From Brachybacterium kimchii (lineage in GTDB: Bacteria > Actinomycetota > Actinomycetes > Actinomycetales > Dermabacteraceae): DNA of 64,000 nt. The position numbers and the translations under genes were made by a program. The first letter of the stretch is position 1; every line of letters starts with the position of its first letter. The stretch covers positions 1,550,001 through 1,614,000 of the forward strand of contig NZ_CP097218.1 in NCBI RefSeq assembly GCF_023373525.1, written 5' to 3'. Of the stretch, positions 21,712 through 29,805 are shown in pieces. The notes under the pieces were generated by a model. That model was not told where the DNA came from, did no database searches, and saw only the letters and a program-made list of their open reading frames with translations.

Positions 21712-22989
21712 ATGGCTCCCGCCTCCTCGCGCTCCCGCGGCCCCGTCGAGCCTCGCGACGACTTCGACCTGGTGATGCTGGGCGGTGACATCGGGGTGTA
21801 CGCCCTGGCCCGCGCCTTCCACGAGCAGTACGGGACGATCTCGCACGTCATCACCCGCAGCGTCTCGGGGCCGATCGCTGACTCGCGGATCCTGGTGGCC
21901 GAGGAGCTCGGCGCGAGCGCCACCGAGGACGACCTCGCCGCCGCCCTGCTGCGCCACGGCCGGGAGCGCGCCGCGCGGCGCCCGGGCGTCCCTGCGATCG
22001 TGCTCGCGAACGCCGACTGGCTGATCGCACTGCTCAGCGCACACCGCGAGGAGCTCGAGGAGTTCTTCGTGCTGCCGGTGCTGGACGAGAAGACCCTCCG
22101 CGACGTCTCCGACAAGGCGACCTTCTCCGAGATCTGCACGACGCTCGGCGTGAGCACGCCGGAGACCGTGGTCGTCGACTTCACCGGCGAGGGGCCGACG
22201 GAGATCCCGGAGCTCCCGTTCGCCTTCCCCGTCGTCGCCAAGCCAGCCCGCTCCTCCGCCTACACGCACGTGGAGTTCGCGGGGAAGAAGAAGGTCTACC
22301 ACCTCACGGAGCCCGCCGAGCTCACGGACCTCGTGCACCGACTCGACGCGGCGGGCTTCGCCGACCGCTTCGTGGTCCAGGAGATGGTGCCGGGCGATGA
22401 CACCGCCATGCGCTCGATCACCGCCTACGTCGACCAGGCGGGCCGGGTGACGCTGCTCGGCGGCGCGCACGTGCTGCTCGAGGAGCACACCCCCGGCGCC
22501 CTCGGGAACCCGGCCGCGATGTTCACGGCCGACCCGGGCGAGATCGCCGTGCAGGCCGTGGCGTTCCTCGAGCTCACCGGCTACCGCGGCTACGCGAACT
22601 TCGATGTGAAGGTCGACCCGCGCACGGGTGTCGCGAAGTTCTTCGAGGTCAACCCGCGCATCGGGCGGAACAACTACTACATGACCGCGGCCGGGGCGAA
22701 CGTGGCGCGCGCGGTCGTCCGCGACGTCGTCGACCACGAGCAGATCGAGCGGATCGTCCCGGACGACGAGATCCTCTACTCGATCGTCCCCCGCCCCCTG
22801 CTCATGCGCTACGTGACCGAGCCCGGGCTGCGGGCCCGCGTGCGCCGCATCGCCCGCCACCGCACGGTGCACCCGCTGGCCTACGCCACCGAGGGCACGC
22901 GCCGTCGCGCCTACATCGCCGTCGCGATGGCCAACCAGGTCAAGAAGTTCCTCACGCACTACCCGCGCCCGTCCTCCAGCGGATTCTGA
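21712..22989 (+). CDS. ATP-grasp carboxylate-amine ligase, D-aspartate ligase-like (copy 2)
   Basis: A 425-residue paralogue of the preceding gene. The same blocks occur in the same order: LVMLGGDIGVYALARAFHEQ, FPVVAKPARSSAY, QEMVPGDDTAMRSITAYV, NFDVKVDPRTG and FFEVNPRIGRNNYYMTAAG. The N-terminal GGDIGVYALAR block is closer to enterococcal D-aspartate ligase than copy 1. Both end in a basic helix followed by YPRP and a short tail ending GF. AAGGAGATC precedes the ATG. Two such ligases in series could add two acidic D-residues to make a dipeptide cross-bridge, or one may have another acceptor. No racemase or Mur ligase is adjacent. Confidence 0.78.
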   Translation: MAPASSRSRGPVEPRDDFDLVMLGGDIGVYALARAFHEQYGTISHVITRSVSGPIADSRILVAEELGASATEDDLAAALLRHGRERAARRPGVPAIVLANADWLIALLSAHREELEEFFVLPVLDEKTLRDVSDKATFSEICTTLGVSTPETVVVDFTGEGPTEIPELPFAFPVVAKPARSSAYTHVEFAGKKKVYHLTEPAELTDLVHRLDAAGFADRFVVQEMVPGDDTAMRSITAYVDQAGRVTLLGGAHVLLEEHTPGALGNPAAMFTADPGEIAVQAVAFLELTGYRGYANFDVKVDPRTGVAKFFEVNPRIGRNNYYMTAAGANVARAVVRDVVDHEQIERIVPDDEILYSIVPRPLLMRYVTEPGLRARVRRIARHRTVHPLAYATEGTRRRAYIAVAMANQVKKFLTHYPRPSSSGF

Positions 22990-23107
22990 GCCGGGACCGA
23001 CGAGCCCCGGGGTCAGCGCAGGAGGGACGCGCCGACGAGCGCAGGTCGAGCACTGCGACCGCCGGGGATCCTGTCGTCACCGGGCGAGCGTCCCGTAGCC
23101 TGGGCGC

Positions 23108-23590
23108 ATGACCGACACCACGTTCTCCGTCACCTCGCAGGCCACTCCCGACGACTCCGTGGTCGCCGCCGCGCAGCTCGCGCCCGAGCTCGGCGGCACC
23201 TCGACCTCCCCGGACCTCACCTGGACCGGCGCGCCCGAGGGGACCCGGAGCTTCGCCGTCACCTGCTACGACCCCGATGCGCCGACGGGCTCGGGATTCT
23301 GGCACTGGGTCGCCTGGGACATCCCGGCCTCGACCACCTCGCTGGACCTCGGCGTGCCGCGCGAGAGCACCGATCTGAAGCAGGCGGCCAACGACTTCGG
23401 GCGCGTCGGCTACGACGGCCCCAACCCGCCCGCCGGCCCGCCGCACCGCTACGTCTTCTCGGTGCACGCGCTGCCCGTGGAGACACTGGGCGCCGACCCG
23501 TCGGACCCCCACGTGGGCGCGCGCTTCGCGATCTTCACCCAGCAGCTCGCGAGCGCCGACCTCACCGCCACCTACCAGGTCAGCGAGTGA
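23108..23590 (+). CDS. YbhB/YbcL family (PEBP-like) protein
   Basis: A 160-residue single-domain phosphatidylethanolamine-binding-like protein. The family blocks are visible: SPDLTWTGAPEGTRSFAVTCYDPDAP near residues 34-59, FWHWVAWDIPA near 64-74, and PPAGPPHRYVFSVHAL near 110-126, which form the anion-binding pocket. No signal peptide is seen, so it is probably cytosolic. Bacterial members are of uncertain function; some inhibit kinases or proteases in other domains of life. It follows the ATP-grasp pair by 118 bases. A GC palindrome downstream may end its transcript. Confidence 0.85.
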   Translation: MTDTTFSVTSQATPDDSVVAAAQLAPELGGTSTSPDLTWTGAPEGTRSFAVTCYDPDAPTGSGFWHWVAWDIPASTTSLDLGVPRESTDLKQAANDFGRVGYDGPNPPAGPPHRYVFSVHALPVETLGADPSDPHVGARFAIFTQQLASADLTATYQVSE

Positions 23591-23607
23591 TCACCGCCTG
23601 AGCCGCT

Positions 23608-23625
23608 CCCCGGCGCGCGCCGGGG
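23608..23625 (+). terminator. GC palindrome downstream of the PEBP gene
   Basis: An 18-base perfect palindrome, CCCCGGCGCGCGCCGGGG, starts 18 bases after the PEBP stop. It can fold into a strong stem and has no T-run. A factor-assisted or GC-stem terminator is the simplest reading. Confidence 0.5.
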
Positions 23626-23966
23626 CGGACACCGGAGGTGGGGAAAGCCCGACATGGGCCCCACCAGGTGGCGGGATGGGAAGGGGCGCCGCGGGTGCGC
23701 AGACTCGGAGCATGACTCCTCGACACCCCGCCACCGCCCCGACCCGCTCCCCGTCATCAGGCCTTCCCCGGCGTGTCCCCCGCCGCACCCTCGACTCGCG
23801 GCTCCGGGACGCTATGGTCGGGACCATGCAGCGCTCACGTTCGTGCGAAGGGGGAGGCCAGGGCCGAGTGCCCGGGTCCGCCTCCGTCGCAGGATCATCC
23901 CTGGGGTGGACGCAGAGTGGACCTCCGACTGATGGGTCGGCCCCGGCTCCGGCGGAGGATGGCACC
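23626..23966. other. Intergenic leader upstream of the GT4/VTT/GT4 cluster
   Basis: No convincing gene is present, although the downstream frame stays open through much of it. A small dyad, ATGGTC-GG-GACCAT, spans 23814-23827 and overlaps TATGGT, a possible -10 element. The ribosome site GGAGG for the next gene lies at about 23954-23958. Confidence 0.4.
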
Positions 23967-25358
23967 ATGACACTGCTCGAGAGGTCCTCGTCCGCGCGGC
24001 ACGTCGCGCGATCCGAGCGTCCGCTGAAGGTGCTCCTGACCACCGACTGGTGGGAACCCGCGGTCAACGGGGTCGTCGCCTCGGTGACCACGCTGCGTCG
24101 GCAGCTCGAAGCCCTGGGCTGCGACGTCCGCGTGCTGACCCTCGCACCCGGCCTGCGCTCCTCGTGCGAGGGCAAGGTCTACCGGCTCGGCTCGGTCTCG
24201 GCCTCGCTGTTCTACGCGAGCGCTCGCATCGGCACCATCCACCAGCGGCGCATCCTCGGGGCGATCAAGCGCTGGCACCCGGACGCGGTCCACTCGAACT
24301 GCGAGTTCACCACCCACGTGTGGGCCCGCCGCATCGCCCGCGATCTCGACGTGCCACTCGTGCACACGTACCACACGATCTACGAGGACTACACGCACTA
24401 CTACTCCCCCAGCCGCACCATGGGCCGCAAGGCCGTCGCGGAGTTCTCCCGCCGACTGCTGGAGCGCACGGACGCGGTCATCGCGCCCACCGAGAAGGTC
24501 GCACACCTGCTCGAGGGCTACCGGGTGAGCCGCCCCGTGCACGTGATCCCGACGGGCCTGGACCTGGGGCGCTTCCGCCCCGCGCAGTCCTCCGCCGAGG
24601 CGGCCGACTCCGCCGCCCTGCGCGCCTCCCTGGGGATCGGCGCGCGCCAGAAGGTGCTGCTGAGCGTCTCCCGCCTGGCCAAGGAGAAGAACCTCGACCA
24701 GGTCATCCGCGACGTGGCCGCCGCCGAGCGCGAGGATGCCGTCCTCGTGCTCGTGGGCGACGGCCCCTACCGCGAGCACCTCGAGCACCTGGTCGCCGAC
24801 CTCGGCATGGAGAAGCGCGTGCGCTTCGCCGGCGCGATCGACCCGCACGAGGTCCCGCGCTGGTACCGGATGGCCGACCTGTTCGTCTCCGCGTCCCGCT
24901 CGGAGACGCAGGGCCTCACGTACATCGAGGCCCTCGCCTGCGGGCTCCCGCTGCTGTGCCGCCGCGACGACTCCGTCGCCGGAGTGCTCGTGGACGGCGA
25001 GACCGGCTACGCCGTGGAGGACTCCGCCGAGTTCGGCGCCCGCCTCACCTCGCTGCTGGACGACGAGATCGGCATCGAGAGGATGTCGCACCGCGCCCTC
25101 CAGCACGCGCGCCGCACCTGCGGCGCCGAGGCCTTCGGCGCTCGGGTCCTCGAGGTCTACCGCACGATGCACCTCGAGCGCAGCCGGGCAGCGGCCCCGT
25201 CGACCGCGTCCACCGCGTCGTCATCGGCTCGCGGCCTCGCGCCCGCTCTCGGAGCGCACCTCGCCGACTCCTCGGCGGGAGCCCCGGGCGTCGAGGTCCC
25301 GGCACCGGCCGCTGAGAGCGGTCCGCACGGCGCCGCGTCGCACCTCCTGAACGCCTGA
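23967..25358 (+). CDS. GT4 glycosyltransferase, diacylglycerol glucosyltransferase-like
   Basis: A 463-residue GT-B enzyme. The acceptor half has LLTTDWWEPAVNGVVASVTT (about residues 22-41) and the distinctive HTYHTIYEDYTHYYSP stretch near residue 135, which is typical of enzymes that glycosylate diacylglycerol. The donor half has SVSRLAKEKNLDQVI, VGDGPYREHL and the E-x7-E motif in SRSETQGLTYIEALACG. It probably adds a sugar from UDP- or GDP-sugar to a membrane lipid at the cytosolic face. The last 60 residues are a low-complexity Ala/Ser/Pro tail. ATG at 23967 is preferred over upstream in-frame starts because GGAGG lies eight bases before it. First gene of a three-gene unit. Confidence 0.82.
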   Translation: MTLLERSSSARHVARSERPLKVLLTTDWWEPAVNGVVASVTTLRRQLEALGCDVRVLTLAPGLRSSCEGKVYRLGSVSASLFYASARIGTIHQRRILGAIKRWHPDAVHSNCEFTTHVWARRIARDLDVPLVHTYHTIYEDYTHYYSPSRTMGRKAVAEFSRRLLERTDAVIAPTEKVAHLLEGYRVSRPVHVIPTGLDLGRFRPAQSSAEAADSAALRASLGIGARQKVLLSVSRLAKEKNLDQVIRDVAAAEREDAVLVLVGDGPYREHLEHLVADLGMEKRVRFAGAIDPHEVPRWYRMADLFVSASRSETQGLTYIEALACGLPLLCRRDDSVAGVLVDGETGYAVEDSAEFGARLTSLLDDEIGIERMSHRALQHARRTCGAEAFGARVLEVYRTMHLERSRAAAPSTASTASSSARGLAPALGAHLADSSAGAPGVEVPAPAAESGPHGAASHLLNA

Positions 25359-25365
25359 GGCGACC

Positions 25366-26112
25366 ATGAGCACCACGATCCCGGGGCGCACCACGCGCCC
25401 CGCCCGTCCTGCGCGCCCTGCTGTCCTCGAGCGTCCTGCGACCGGCCCGTCCGTCAGCTCGTCAGCCGTATCGCCGGCTCCGACAGACGCGGCTGCCGCT
25501 GTCACCGGTGACACGTCCGCCGCTCCCCGTCGCGATCCGCTGCGGGTGGCGGTGCGCCTCGCGCCCCTGCTGGGCCTGCTCGCCTGCGCGGGCGCCGTCA
25601 TCTGGGGCCTGCGCGCCGGCGTCCTGGACTCCCAGGAGCACCTGCAGTCCTTCATCGACTCGCTGGGGGCCTTCGGACCCGTGGTCCTGGTGCTGCTGAG
25701 CGGGGCGAGCGTCGTCTTCCCGATCATCCCCGGCGGGATCCTCGTGCTCGCGGCGCCCGTGCTGTTCGGCCCGGTCGAGGGCACGCTGCTGAGCTACCTC
25801 GCGGTGTGCGCGGGCTCCTTCGCGAACTTCGCGATCGCCCGCCACATGGGGCTCGGGCTCATCGAGCGCGCGTTCAGCGAGAGCACGGTCGAGAAGTACC
25901 TGGGGTGGACCCGCAGGCCCCGCTTCACGACCCTGTTCGCGACCGCGATCGCCCTGCCCGTCGCGCCGGACGACCTGCTGTGCTACCTCGCGGGCACGAC
26001 CCGCATGCGCTGGCGCACGTTCGCGCTGATCATCCTCGCGTGCAAGCCCTGGGCTCTGCTCGCGTACGGACTGGGCGTGAGCGCCCTGCTGATGAAGGTG
26101 GTGCCCTGGTGA
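25366..26112 (+). CDS. TVP38/TMEM64 (VTT-domain) family membrane protein
   Basis: A 248-residue membrane protein. After a 55-residue polar, Ala/Pro/Thr-rich N-terminus there are about five hydrophobic segments. The VTT signature is present as VVFPIIPGGILVLAAPVLFGP (split here by reading, about residues 121-141) and LPVAPDDLLCYLAGTTRM near residue 202. Relatives are thought to move or scramble lipids, or to aid membrane assembly. It lies seven bases after one GT4 gene and overlaps the next by four bases, which supports a joint role in glycolipid synthesis and placement. Confidence 0.8.
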   Translation: MSTTIPGRTTRPARPARPAVLERPATGPSVSSSAVSPAPTDAAAAVTGDTSAAPRRDPLRVAVRLAPLLGLLACAGAVIWGLRAGVLDSQEHLQSFIDSLGAFGPVVLVLLSGASVVFPIIPGGILVLAAPVLFGPVEGTLLSYLAVCAGSFANFAIARHMGLGLIERAFSESTVEKYLGWTRRPRFTTLFATAIALPVAPDDLLCYLAGTTRMRWRTFALIILACKPWALLAYGLGVSALLMKVVPW

Positions 26113-27221
26113 GCGGCGACGACACGACTCCTGCGCGTCTGCGCGTGCTGATCCCCAAGGGCCTGGCGGCCCTCGCCGGTCAGTCCGGGATCGGCGAGGC
26201 CATCCGTCATCAGCGCCGTGCGGTCGAGGCCCTGGGGCACGAGGTCGTCACCTCGCCCTTCGCGGACTACGACGTCGCGCACCTGAACACCCCCTTCCCG
26301 GACACCCCGCTGCTCGCGGCGCTCTCGCACCTGCGCGGGCGCCCGGTGATGATGTGGGCGCACTCGACCGAGGAGGACTTCCGGGACTCGTTCACGGGAG
26401 CGAACCGGATCGCTCCCTGGTTCCGGCGCTGGATCGCGTGGATATACCGCCGCGGGGACGCGGTCGTCACGCCCACGCAGTACGCGCGCACGCTGATCTC
26501 CCGGCCCCGCTACAAGATCTCCCGGCGCATCCACGTGCTCTCGAACGGGGTCGACACCGGCTTCTTCGCGCGCCGCGACGGGGACCGCGCTGCACTGCGC
26601 GATCGTCTGGGACTGGCGCCCGAGGCACCGGTGGTGATGAGTGTGGGCATCCAGATGGTCCGCAAGGGGATCCTCGAATGGGTGGAGCTCGCCCGAGCGA
26701 TGCCCGAGGTCACCTTCGTCTGGTACGGCCGCACCGACCCGCGTCTGATCACGAAGGACGTCGCCGCCGCGGTCGCCTCCGCGCCGTCCAACGCCCGCTT
26801 CCCGGGGTACGTCACCCCGGACGTGCTGCGCGAGGCCTACGCCGGGTGCGACGCCTTCTGCTTCCTCACCAAGGAGGAGACCGAGGGGATCGTGCTGCTG
26901 GAGGCCCTTGCCTGCCGCGCCCCCGTGCTGCTCTCGGACATCCCGATCTACGAGGAATGGCTGCCGGACGGCGAGGTCGTCCACAAGGTGCCCGTGCCCG
27001 CCTCGAGCGCCGTGAACGGCGGCTCGGACCAGGCGCTGCGCGCCCGGCGCAGCGCAGCGCAGAAGATCGCCGAGCGCCTGCGGCGGCTCCTCGACGGGGA
27101 TCTCGCCGACCTCTCCGCGGCGGGCCGCGCCGCCGCCGAGGCGGTGGACATGCAGGAGGTCGCCGCGCAGCTGCAGCGCATCTACGACCAGGAGGGCGTC
27201 ACCCCGCGTCGTCCTCGCTGA
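26109..27221 (+). CDS. GT4 glycosyltransferase, second of the cluster
   Basis: A 370-residue GT-B enzyme starting at GTG within a GTGA overlap with the VTT gene. The N-terminal LIPKGLAALAGQSGIGEAIRH loop, the nucleotide-binding SVGIQMVRKGILEW stretch near residue 180 and the E-x7-E motif in TKEETEGIVLLEALAC near residue 258 are visible. It lacks the HTYHT motif of its neighbour and so likely adds a different sugar or acts second. A plausible pathway is mono- then di-glycosylated diacylglycerol, as used to anchor lipoteichoic or lipoglycan polymers. Acceptor identity is inference. Confidence 0.8.
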   Translation: MSGDDTTPARLRVLIPKGLAALAGQSGIGEAIRHQRRAVEALGHEVVTSPFADYDVAHLNTPFPDTPLLAALSHLRGRPVMMWAHSTEEDFRDSFTGANRIAPWFRRWIAWIYRRGDAVVTPTQYARTLISRPRYKISRRIHVLSNGVDTGFFARRDGDRAALRDRLGLAPEAPVVMSVGIQMVRKGILEWVELARAMPEVTFVWYGRTDPRLITKDVAAAVASAPSNARFPGYVTPDVLREAYAGCDAFCFLTKEETEGIVLLEALACRAPVLLSDIPIYEEWLPDGEVVHKVPVPASSAVNGGSDQALRARRSAAQKIAERLRRLLDGDLADLSAAGRAAAEAVDMQEVAAQLQRIYDQEGVTPRRPR

Positions 27222-27281
27222 GGGCGGGCGACGGGCCGAGCACTCGAAGGTTCGAGCGCCCGTCGGACCCGTGCGCACGGC

Positions 27282-27752
27282 TCAGCGTCCCCCGCCCGGC
27301 CTCCAGAGCACGACGGCCCCGTTATCGGGGCGGGCGGGGCGCTGGCCGCGGCGCAGGGTGCTCACGCGCCCCGCGCTGTCGGCCGCGAAGACACGACCGG
27401 AGCCCTCGCCCCCGCCACTGCGGGAGCCCGAGGTGCGGCCGCCCATCGCGGCGATCGCCTCTCGCACGGAACCGAGCTGGGACTGCAGCTGCGTCACCTC
27501 GTCCTGCAGCTCGAGGATCCGCTTGATCCCCGCGAGATTGATGCCCTCCTCCTGGGAGAGGCGCTGGACCTCGCGGAGCTGCGCGACGTCGCGCGCGCTG
27601 TAACGGCGACCGCGGCCGGACGTGCGCTGCGGTGAGACCAGGCCGAGCCTGTCGTACTGGCGCAGGGTCTGCGGGTGCATGCCCGCGAGCTCGGCCGCGA
27701 CGGAGATGACGAACACGGGCGCCCGCTCGTCGAACTGCTGGAACGGGGGCAT
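27282..27752 (-). CDS. hspR: MerR-family heat shock repressor HspR
   Basis: A 156-residue repressor. The MerR-type winged helix starts at PVFVISVAAELAGMHPQTLRQYDRLGLVSPQRT (read in parts, residues about 12-44), including the HPQTLRQYDRLGL recognition helix characteristic of HspR. A coiled-coil dimerisation helix follows (GIKRILELQDEVTQLQSQL). HspR binds HAIR operators with DnaK as co-repressor. The tail after residue 105 is Gly/Arg-rich. ATG at 27752 is chosen because AGGAGG lies nine bases upstream and the N-terminus then matches the family. It is the last gene of dnaK-grpE-dnaJ-hspR, so it represses its own operon. Confidence 0.92.
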   Translation of the reverse strand: MPPFQQFDERAPVFVISVAAELAGMHPQTLRQYDRLGLVSPQRTSGRGRRYSARDVAQLREVQRLSQEEGINLAGIKRILELQDEVTQLQSQLGSVREAIAAMGGRTSGSRSGGGEGSGRVFAADSAGRVSTLRRGQRPARPDNGAVVLWRPGGGR

Positions 27753-27854
27753 CGCCCTCGCCTCCTCTCGTACTGCGGTCGAGCTCTGGTCGTGCACCGC
27801 GCCGCGCGACCGGCCTGGGCGCAGTCAGCGTCCGGGCCGGATCGCCCGCGGCCG

Positions 27855-28874
27855 TCAGCGGCGGGCAGCCTCGGCGAGGCCGGCGCGCGGGTCCTCGTCG
27901 CCGAGCGCGTCGCGCAGGGCCTCGACGGCCTCGCGCGCCGAGTCGTCGAGGTGCTCGGGGACGGCCACCTCGATCTTCACACGCAGGTCCCCCGTCCGCT
28001 TGGACGTCTTCAGCCCCTTGCCCTTGGCGCGCAGCGTGCGGCCCGACGGCGTGCCCGCGGGGACCTTCATCCGCACGTGGCCGCCGTCGAACAGGGGGAC
28101 CTCGATCGTGGTGCCGAGCGCCGCCTCGTCGAAGCGGACGGGCACGGTGATGTGCAGGTCCGCGCCGTCGGCGGACCACACGGGGTCGGAGCCGACGTCG
28201 AGGGTGAGGATCAGGTCGCCGGCGGGGCCGCCGTTCTGACCGGGCTGTCCCTTGCCGCGCAGACGGATCTTCTGTCCGTCGTGCACGCCGGCGGGGATCC
28301 GGGTGGTGACGCTGCGCCCGCCGACGTCGAGCTTCGCCTCGGTGCCCAGCGCCGCGTCGCGGAAGCTGAGCGTGAGGTGGGCGCGCAGGTCCTCGCCCTT
28401 CGTCTGCGTGGCGTAGCCGCCGCGGCCGAATCCCGCGCCGCCGCCGGGCGCACCGCCGAAGCTCGCGCCGCCCCCGCCGCCGCCGAACATGCGCAGCAGG
28501 TCGTCCATGTCGATGTTCTGACCGCCCGAGCTGTAGGCGGTGCGGCCTCCTCCGCCGCCTCCGAACATCGAGCCGAACATGTCCTCGAATCCGCCGCCGC
28601 CTCCGCCGCCGGATCCGGGGGCGAAGCGCGCGCCGCCCGCGCCCATGGCGCGGATCGCATCGTACTGCTCGCGCTGCTCGTCGTCGCTGAGGACGGAGTA
28701 GGCCTCGCCGACCTCCTTGAAGCGGTCCTCGGCGGTGGGGTCGTCGGCGTGGCGGTCGGGATGGAGGTCCCGTGCCTTCTTGCGGTATGCCTTCTTGATC
28801 TCCTGCGCGCTCGCGTCCTTCGAGACGCCGAGGACCGCGTAGAAGTCCTTCTCGAGCCAGTCCTGCTGGGACAT
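27855..28874 (-). CDS. dnaJ: DnaJ-family co-chaperone lacking the zinc-finger domain
   Basis: A 339-residue J-protein. The J domain is at residues 9-72 with HPD at 38-40. A long Gly/Phe-rich region follows (about 78-155) with repeated GGGGGG and MFG blocks. The two substrate-binding beta domains complete the chain. There are no CxxCxGxG repeats, so this is the class B (CbpA-like) layout, although it occupies the position of DnaJ in the dnaK operon. It stimulates DnaK ATP hydrolysis and delivers substrate. AAAGGAGG before the ATG is a strong ribosome site. A 253-base gap with a stable hairpin separates it from grpE. Confidence 0.92.
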   Translation of the reverse strand: MSQQDWLEKDFYAVLGVSKDASAQEIKKAYRKKARDLHPDRHADDPTAEDRFKEVGEAYSVLSDDEQREQYDAIRAMGAGGARFAPGSGGGGGGGFEDMFGSMFGGGGGGRTAYSSGGQNIDMDDLLRMFGGGGGGASFGGAPGGGAGFGRGGYATQTKGEDLRAHLTLSFRDAALGTEAKLDVGGRSVTTRIPAGVHDGQKIRLRGKGQPGQNGGPAGDLILTLDVGSDPVWSADGADLHITVPVRFDEAALGTTIEVPLFDGGHVRMKVPAGTPSGRTLRAKGKGLKTSKRTGDLRVKIEVAVPEHLDDSAREAVEALRDALGDEDPRAGLAEAARR

Positions 28875-29015
28875 TCGTGCGCCTCCTTTCGGGGAGCGTC
28901 GGTCTGCTGTGGATCTGTGGTGGTCCCGGTGCGGCGAGGGGTGCCGCTGAGTCCATGGTGCACGGCCCGGCTGCGGGCCGCGGAAGTCTGTGGTGCCGAT
29001 GTTCCCTCATGGCAG

Positions 29016-29050
29016 GCGGGCCGGTGCGGAACTGATCCGCACCGGCCCGC
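29016..29050 (-). terminator. 15-bp perfect hairpin between grpE and dnaJ
   Basis: Arms 29016-29030 and 29036-29050 pair perfectly around ACTGA. No T-run follows. It lies about 80 bases after the grpE stop and 140 bases before the dnaJ start, inside the putative operon. It could be a partial terminator or an RNA-stabilising stem that sets the dnaK-grpE to dnaJ ratio, or it could mean that dnaJ-hspR has its own promoter. Confidence 0.6.
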
Positions 29051-29127
29051 CGCGCCGACGGGGTCGGCGTGCGATCGGGGCGGCTCCCGCCGAAGCGACG
29101 GGAGCGCCTCCGATCATCCCGTGGGAA

Positions 29128-29805
29128 TCACTGCGGGCCCACGGTGCCCACGCGGGCGGGCCGCAGCACGCGGTCGCCCGCCCGGTACCCGGGCTGCATG
29201 ACGAGCTTGATCCGGGTGGTGTCCGCCTCCGCGGACTCCTCGTGCATGAGGGCCTCGTGAAGGCTCGGATCGAACTCGTCGCCCGCCTCGCCGTACCGCT
29301 CGAGGCCCTGCGAGCGCAGAGTGTCCTCGAGCTTCGCGGCGATCGAGTGGAACGGGGTGCCCTCGGCGATGTCACCGTGCTGGCGACCCAGCTCGATGTC
29401 GTCCAGGACGCTGATCAGGCTGGTCAGGACGCGGGCGGAAGCGGCCTGCTTGTCGGCCGCCGCCGTCGCCTCGATCCGACGCCGGGAGTTGACGTACTCG
29501 GCCTGGGAGCGCTTGAGCTCCTCGGACAGGTCCGCCACCTGCGACTCGAGCTCCGCGATCCGGGCGCTCTCGCCGGAGGCCTCCCCCGCGGGGCCGCCCT
29601 CCTGCTGCGCCTGCTCGTAGAGCGCCGCCGCCTCGGCGTCCAGGGGGTCGCCCCCCTGGTCGTCGGCCGTCGGGCCCGACGGCCGGACGCTGCCGTCCGC
29701 CGGATCCACCCTGCGCTTGTCGGTGAAGGAGAACCCCGCCTCGGCCGCGTCACCCTCGGGACCCTGCGGGTCCTGGGGATCGGGCGTCTGCTGGTTCTCG
29801 GTCAT
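29128..29805 (-). CDS. grpE: Nucleotide exchange factor GrpE
   Basis: A 225-residue protein that releases ADP from DnaK. After an acidic disordered N-terminus of about 80 residues comes the long dimerisation coiled coil (IAELESQVADLSEELKRSQAE) and then the DnaK-contacting beta domain with ERYGEAGDEFDPSLHEALMH near residues 172-191. ATG at 29805 overlaps the dnaK stop by one base; a GTG one codon upstream would overlap by four. Either implies translational coupling. Second gene of the operon. Confidence 0.93.
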   Translation of the reverse strand: MTENQQTPDPQDPQGPEGDAAEAGFSFTDKRRVDPADGSVRPSGPTADDQGGDPLDAEAAALYEQAQQEGGPAGEASGESARIAELESQVADLSEELKRSQAEYVNSRRRIEATAAADKQAASARVLTSLISVLDDIELGRQHGDIAEGTPFHSIAAKLEDTLRSQGLERYGEAGDEFDPSLHEALMHEESAEADTTRIKLVMQPGYRAGDRVLRPARVGTVGPQ

